Shown here: positions 58,903-64,000 of the stretch, in pieces
How positions within the stretch are numbered: the stretch's first letter is position 1
Layout: the number at the start of each line of letters is the position of its first letter
DNA from: Salisapilia sapeloensis
Taxonomy: Eukaryota; Oomycota; Peronosporomycetes; Peronosporales; Salisapiliaceae
NCBI GenBank assembly: GCA_023334545.1
Contig: JAADVB010000012.1
Span: 1 to 64,000 of the forward strand
DNA length: 64,000 nucleotides
Direction of reading: 5' to 3'
Position numbers and translations under genes: made by a program
Notes under the pieces: model-generated
Seen by the model: only the letters and a program-made list of their open reading frames with translations
Told to the model about the DNA's origin: nothing
Databases searched by the model: none

Positions 58903-59195
58903 AAGATATTTACTATCCACTACATCCAGCTCCAATGAAGAATAACCATGAGACTGGATTTTTCTTATCTACTAGAGCGCTCGAAGCCGTTTCGAGTACT
59001 AGCTCATCTGCCTGCAGATGCTCCAGATAGGTTCATATCGTAAAACATGCTTCATCTCACTTGATTTGAGTACTGCATGTCACATCAATATTCTAGACAT
59101 ACTCGTCCCTCTACAATAACGAGCATTACCTGATCCTCACCAGAGCCCCCTCTACATTCGCCCATCGCGACTCTGGACAAAGACGATATACGACC

Positions 59196-61519
59196 ATGAA
59201 AGCACTTCGAGCTGCTGTATCCGGGTCTCGAGTTCGGTACATGCAGAACGGGTATGACCTCGACTTGACGTACATCACACCCAAGCTCATCGCCATGGGC
59301 TATCCCGCCTCGGGTGTCGAAAAGACTTATCGGAACGACATTAACGAGGTACGCTGCACCTATTAGTCTCATGTAGCTATGTTACCTGACGTCGTCACAG
59401 GTAGCAGCTTTCCTAAACTCAGAGCATCCAGAAACGTACCGAGTGTTTAACCTGAGCGAACGGTATGTGCATGTATGCCACAGTCTAGTGACCATAACAT
59501 GACCTCCTCTACACTAGGCAATACGACTATTCGAAGTTCGACGAGCGAGTGGTCGAATGTGGCTTTCCAGACCACCACCCGCCTCCATTACGCAGTCTCA
59601 TGGACATTATGAATGCCATGGTCGAGTGGACGAATCGCAGTGAAAAGCACGTTGTCGTCGTCCATTGTCTCGCTGGTAAAGGTCGCACGGGTGTCATATG
59701 CTCTTGCTATCTCCTTCTCACAGGCCATTATGGCAACATCTTTAAGATACGAGAAAAGCAGGAACTACGAGAGATTGTGAATAAAGCGATTCATGATTTC
59801 TGGAACACGAGAGGCCAAGGCGTTCGGTTCCCAAGCCAAGCTCGATACATCTACTATTTCGTCCGGACGTTGCGTCGATTGAGAGAGATGCCAGCTAAGC
59901 TACCGCCACCGAAACCAGCTAAGAAGATCATGCTCCGACGTATCATTATGAACGGAATCCCGGACTTTGAAGGCGGATGCACACCTTTCCTGCAGGTTCT
60001 ACCGGCTCCAGCACAGCACGAGACGCCAGACCTCTTGTATAACAGTGCGTGGGACGCTGCAGGATTCCAGACGCATGCAGCTGACGACCATGGCAGCGTC
60101 ACGTTCGAGACGAGCTGTGAGATACAAGGCGATACGCTCGTCCGGTGCTTTCACGCGAACACGACGTCAATCATGGGTAAACACGTAGCCCTGATGTTCC
60201 ACTTTACGTTTAATACGGACTTTACCCACCTCTTCCGGAAGAGCTCGTCCTTATATCGACTACCGAAGAAAGAGGTGGATGAAGCGAATCGTAGTTCTCG
60301 TTTTCCATCTAGTTTTGAAATCGTTTGTGTCTTGGAACGTGTCGAGCAAGAGAGTAGTGGCGACAGCACGGATCTAGAACTACCAGACACGGAGGCCGAG
60401 AGCAGCTTTGCCAGTAAAGACGATAGTGGCGACTCGTTTGCACAAAAGTCCAAGTCGTTGGAGAAACATGCGTCCGAGCCAGTGATGGTAGGCAATGGGA
60501 CCCCGATGATGGGGTGGCTGTACAAGCAAGGAGGGATCGTCAAGTCCTGGAAACGTCGGTGGTTCATCGCGCGGGACGGGCGACTAAAATACTTCCACGA
60601 TGCGTCAGACCCGACGCCTATTCGAGCACTGGATCTACGGAACTATACAGTCCATGCGTGTGAACCGATGGAAGTGAGCTATCGGAACAAGTCGTTGAAC
60701 TACTTTAAGCTCGTACCGACTGGTCGAGACGCGCGTGTGTTCTACCTCGGGACGCCGGACGAGCATGAGATGGCCAAATGGATCTCGAATCTCGGTCGAC
60801 AGTCCGGATACTCGTTGACTGCGAATCAGAACGTGGCGAATGCACCACGTCCGCCGCCAGCAGCACTAGCGAGTACCTTTGCGTATCCAGATCGACGGTC
60901 AGTCGATGACACGAGTATGCAGAAAGAGAAGCACAAGCAGCGACGAGGAGAGCTTCGGCGGATGATGTCGGAGCAACCAGATACGAATGGTCATGATAAT
61001 GATTCGTATGGAAATATGCAAAAGTGGAATCGTAATCGGAAGGATGATAAAAGTGATGTGTCGTTGCAACGGCCATCGGTGAAAGATTCGATGATTGACG
61101 AGGAGGAGGAGGATGACACGTTCCCGCCGCTGAATGATCGGGATGCCTTCACACCTTCGACGCCTATGTCCATGGGTCTATCTGCGCAAGACCGGGCAAC
61201 TGTTTTGCACGAAGTGGAGCAGTTCCAAGGAGGTATTTACATCTACAGCAAGGATGAACTGCAGGAGGCAGCTCGCCTGCAACAGTATTTGCGTGAACGT
61301 CGCAGTCGATTCAAAGGCACGCAGATCGAAGAGTTGCGACGTATGGTTGAGAAACGGCATTTGAGTGACGCGGAGCAGTTTTTAATGCAGACGGTGTTGC
61401 ATGAATTCCCGCGACTGGTGGATGCGATGGAGTATGACCCGATCGCGTTCACGGAAATGATTGCAGGCGCAGACATTAAGACGGATGCACACGCAAGTAG
61501 CAACGGTGTGTCCTTTTGA
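59196..61519 (+). CDS. PTEN-like phosphatase with C2 and PH domains
   Basis: Three exons (59196-59348, 59401-59462, 59518-61519) give 738 residues. The N-terminus matches PTEN closely: VRYMQNGYDLDLTYITPKLI, MGYPASGVEKTYRNDINEV, FPDHHPPPL with the catalytic Asp, and the P-loop HCLAGKGRTG near 120-129 (Cys and Arg intact; the first PTEN lysine is a leucine, the second is kept). A C2 domain follows to about residue 330 (LRRIIMNGIPDFEGGCTPFL). After a Ser-rich linker comes a full PH domain at about 402-500 (MMGWLYKQGGIVKSWKRRWF, ending HEMAKWISNLGRQ). The tail is polar and ends with a helical block. PTEN removes the 3-phosphate of PIP3. Human PTEN has 403 residues and no PH domain. Confidence 0.92.
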
Positions 61520-62532
61520 AATTGCTGGACGTCCATCAAAAGTACAATTTCGGATTTGTCGAAACGAACGAAAGATATGAATTTTGTCGTTTATATGGGT
61601 TGAGTTGGATGTCAGGACGGTGGATGGTGTCGATTAGTAGATAAAGATGCACGAGTCTCTTGGAAGTACTATTGAACGACGGTTGATTGAGTGAGTGGTA
61701 ACACATCAAACGATGCAGACAAGGGGTCTGAAGGATGTTTGCAGCAGGAAACAAACGAATAAATCTTTCTTTTTACTATGTCAATGCGATACTCAGAAGC
61801 AATCCATTGACTACCAGATCAGTACCCTTTAACAGCTTGCTCCGATTTCTTAAAGAGTTTAAAATATCCCAATGTAAGCATGAAAGTCATGACAAAGGAT
61901 AGGTTCAATACGGTTGTTTAAAGTGTGTAGACTGGCGTTGGATGCCACAATTAATGGCGTGGAGCGCTTGACTTCATTGATTGGTATTGGTTTACAAAGC
62001 AGCATCGAATGTTGAAGTTGTCATGTCCCGGGTCACTTCCCTCGAATTAAACAGTGCGAGTAGGATGCTCTAGTCGTCGCGTCGGCTATTGAGAAACTTC
62101 GACTGAGATAAAAGCGTGAAGCAGAGTAGAAAGATCACATGCAAGATTACTACAATATTGGTCATCAATGAAAAGTAGGTTGTCTCCGCGCTGAAGACCA
62201 ATTCGGCATGAACGGGAATTCACATTTTGCAATTTTATTCATCGTATTCGAATGAGGCAATTCTGCGCTCGCTGAGAATAGCCCATCTTGCTTTGCTACT
62301 TGCCATTGGAAACCCAACGTGCCACTTCAATAGAACGTTTCCTCACTATATCGAATACATATGTGAGTGTTCTGTACTGCGAATGAAGATGCGAATTCAT
62401 ATTCTTGGTTTATCTCTGTCTTGGTGTTTGATGCAATCAGAAGAAAACGATCTTCGAGAAGACTTCAAGGCACGCCTGATGCTCGAAATGTGCAAATTTG
62501 AAAAAAAACGCGGGAAAGACTTGGTGAGCTCT
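61520..62532. other. Gene-poor region downstream of PTEN
   Basis: About 1 kb without convincing genes. A 108-codon frame at 62227-62553 has no domain-like character and ends inside the palindrome arm. I see no RNA gene. Confidence 0.45.
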
Positions 62533-62680
62533 TCGCTTTACTTGCGCTATTGAGCTCTTCGCTACTATTTCGGAACAGGCATAGTACAGTGATAGGTAAA
62601 ATAATTAGAAGATATTTTCGATTTGCACTGTACTCCGTCCCAGTGAATTGGCGAAGAGCTCAATCGCGCAAGTAAATCGA
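62533..62680. repeat. Imperfect palindrome with 30-bp inverted arms
   Basis: Arms 62533-62562 and 62651-62680 are inverted copies with 28 of 30 bases matching (core GAGCTCTTCGC). Inside them a second exact 9-bp pair, AGTACAGTG (62583-62591) and CACTGTACT (62626-62634), is placed symmetrically. The whole 148 bp could fold as a long hairpin. No open frame or target-site duplication is obvious. It could be a small MITE-like element or a relic of an inverted duplication. Confidence 0.7.
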
Positions 62681-63023
62681 ATGTAACTTCAACCTGAAGG
62701 ACCGACGATCAAACACGATGCACTCGACGTTACTCGCCGCTAAAGACTTGGCATTGATTTCTATTACGGTGTTTGCATGTTTGTTCACATAGTGCCCAAT
62801 GCTCCTTCCTAAATACCCGATTATCCGCTCAACAGACACGATCTCGATTGTTTTAAAAGATATCATAAAACAAATTTGTATTATCGATCATTTCCCTGGT
62901 ATCGCGAGAGTATGAGAAGTGGTGGAAATATATTGTGTATAACTTTTGCGGAATATATCTTCTTCCAAACGTATCCGACTGACTCGATCCAACAGTACTA
63001 AAGACGAAGAAACTCCCTGGAAG

Positions 63024-63440
63024 ATGAGTATGCGTCTCATGCCTATTTATGTTGCGCTACTGGTCATGTGAACCTTCGCCTTTGCCTATCCGGACGATGT
63101 TACCGAATATGCTGGATTTGGCGCTTCAGAAATACTGGAGAATATACTGTGACTCTATGTGTCGGTTGTGGTGTTCTCTTTGGCACCCACCTTGTCAGAG
63201 CAAGTGACGATGGTAAGGATTCTGCTGTTGATGGTAGTGCCTTTCTTGGCGCTGTATCTTTATCCCTATGAGGTGTTATCAATCGACTTGATCGACTTGA
63301 ATACTCAGAAGGATATATGGCATCTCAGAGCAACTGCTTCGTTCATGCGGTTTCAAGCACTTGCACATTTCACAAACAGTGCAAATGAATTAGAAGAGAA
63401 TGATAGCAGGTATGCACTATCTCATTTTCTGACCTATTAA
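63024..63440 (+). pseudogene. Possible decayed secreted-protein gene
   Basis: An ATG at 63024 opens a frame with a signal-peptide-like hydrophobic start that is cut by a TGA at 63069-63071, inside the hydrophobic stretch. The same frame continues with a typical signal-peptidase context (AFA before YPDD), meets a second TGA at 63150-63152, and then stays open to 63440. Two stops in an otherwise open frame of 139 codons suggest decay of a gene for a small secreted protein. No intron that cleanly removes both stops is evident. The downstream part also has hydrophobic character. The family is not recognised. Confidence 0.3.
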
Positions 63441-64000
63441 ATACTAGCATTGTATTAAATATTCAGAAGGCGGAAGCGAAGATAAATGTGATTTGTAAAG
63501 GGAAAATATAACGATGATGAAAGTATTTCTGGATGTTCGTGGGTATGCACGTGCTGTCAAGGAAGAAAAGACGTAAGGAAGGCGATCGACACCTAGAAAG
63601 AAGTTTCGAATAAGATAGTAGCAGGTTTTCATTTTCGAATTATAGTTTTCAATGTATTTCTCCAATTGTGAAATACTTCCCAAGCTCGACCAGTCTTTCC
63701 ATACTGTGATTCGCAGCATGTTCTATTGCAAATCACACGCACATTCTATAGTATGCACCATCTAATTTGACTCTCGCCACCTGACCATGCTTGCTTTCGA
63801 ACTAATTTATCTTCATTTACATCCAAATCCCGTTGGTATCTCAGGCCCGTAAGATAAATTGTAAATTCATTGATAATCTATGAATACATTTACATTGTAC
63901 GACATTTACGAAATATTCGACTCTCTTTTGTCCGTGCCCATTTGAAATCAATCACAATTAGCTTGGAAAGAATCGAAAAAGAAATAGCCAGTAGTGATTT
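63441..64000. other. Right-hand end, nothing recognised
   Basis: 560 bp of AT-rich sequence with short open frames only (for example minus 63444-63719), none domain-like. Confidence 0.45.

Noticed and set aside
62227-62553. A 108-codon plus-strand frame
   Set aside because: No domain, unusual composition, and it runs into the arm of the palindrome. Better explained by chance in AT-rich DNA.
63069-63152. Selenocysteine recoding of the two in-frame TGA codons
   Set aside because: One TGA lies inside the hydrophobic core of the signal peptide, where selenocysteine makes no sense, and there is no evident selenoprotein family. Decay is simpler.

Overview
The window is a gene-dense stretch of nuclear DNA from a eukaryote, most likely an oomycete. 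The reasons are short GT-AG introns, mostly 50-65 nt and some of only 34-46 nt; intergenic gaps that are often under 200 bp; a core gene set that includes flagellar and centriolar parts (a SAS-6 head protein, an outer-dynein-arm docking subunit, trichohyalin-like coiled coils); a SYP7-type Qc-SNARE; and TCATTTTC-like initiator sequences just upstream of several starts. Moderate GC and compactness fit a small-genome obligate biotroph such as Albugo better than Phytophthora. That placement is inference, since I could run no search. Exon-intron models were built by hand and most close exactly in frame.

Layout. 1-10 kb: the first codons of a gene leaving the left edge, a beta-propeller protein, a small RasGAP, a stand-alone dihydrofolate reductase, a PAAT-like protein, a low-molecular-weight tyrosine phosphatase, the ribosome-biogenesis factor KRR1, a tail-anchored protein and TRMT112. 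9.5-18 kb: a CIA30/NDUFAF1 complex I assembly factor head-to-head with a CDK9/CDK12-type kinase, a SAS-6 head protein, a long coiled-coil protein and a BSD-domain protein. 18-26 kb: one giant calpain gene of nine exons that ends in a WW domain, followed by a tRNA-Met. 26-37 kb: an FHA module and a WDR70 module that are probably one gene, ALG3 with an extra C-terminal domain, DPH2, dymeclin, spermidine synthase and U1-C. 37-47 kb: a Qc-SNARE, a GT71-type mannosyltransferase, a small mitochondrial protein, an ODAD1-like protein and a two-repeat voltage-gated potassium channel. 47-61.5 kb: a PX protein, RNA polymerase I subunit RPA2, a secreted cysteine-containing protein, a divergent GT71 paralog, a pseudokinase-TM-kinase receptor-like protein and a PTEN with a PH domain. 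61.5-64 kb is gene-poor, with an imperfect palindrome and what looks like a decayed secreted-protein gene.

The genes do not form a pathway cluster. They are housekeeping and signalling genes packed on both strands, with several convergent pairs whose stops lie 13-70 bp apart and one divergent pair whose starts lie about 30 bp apart. The best candidates for something undescribed are the 12-TM potassium channel, whose two pore-filter codons carry an intron at the same position and phase; the FHA-WDR70 fusion; the tandem pseudokinase/kinase with a membrane span between its lobes; the PTEN-PH fusion; the calpain-WW giant; and the ALG3 C-terminal extension. I saw no transposon, CRISPR array or bacterial-type operon.
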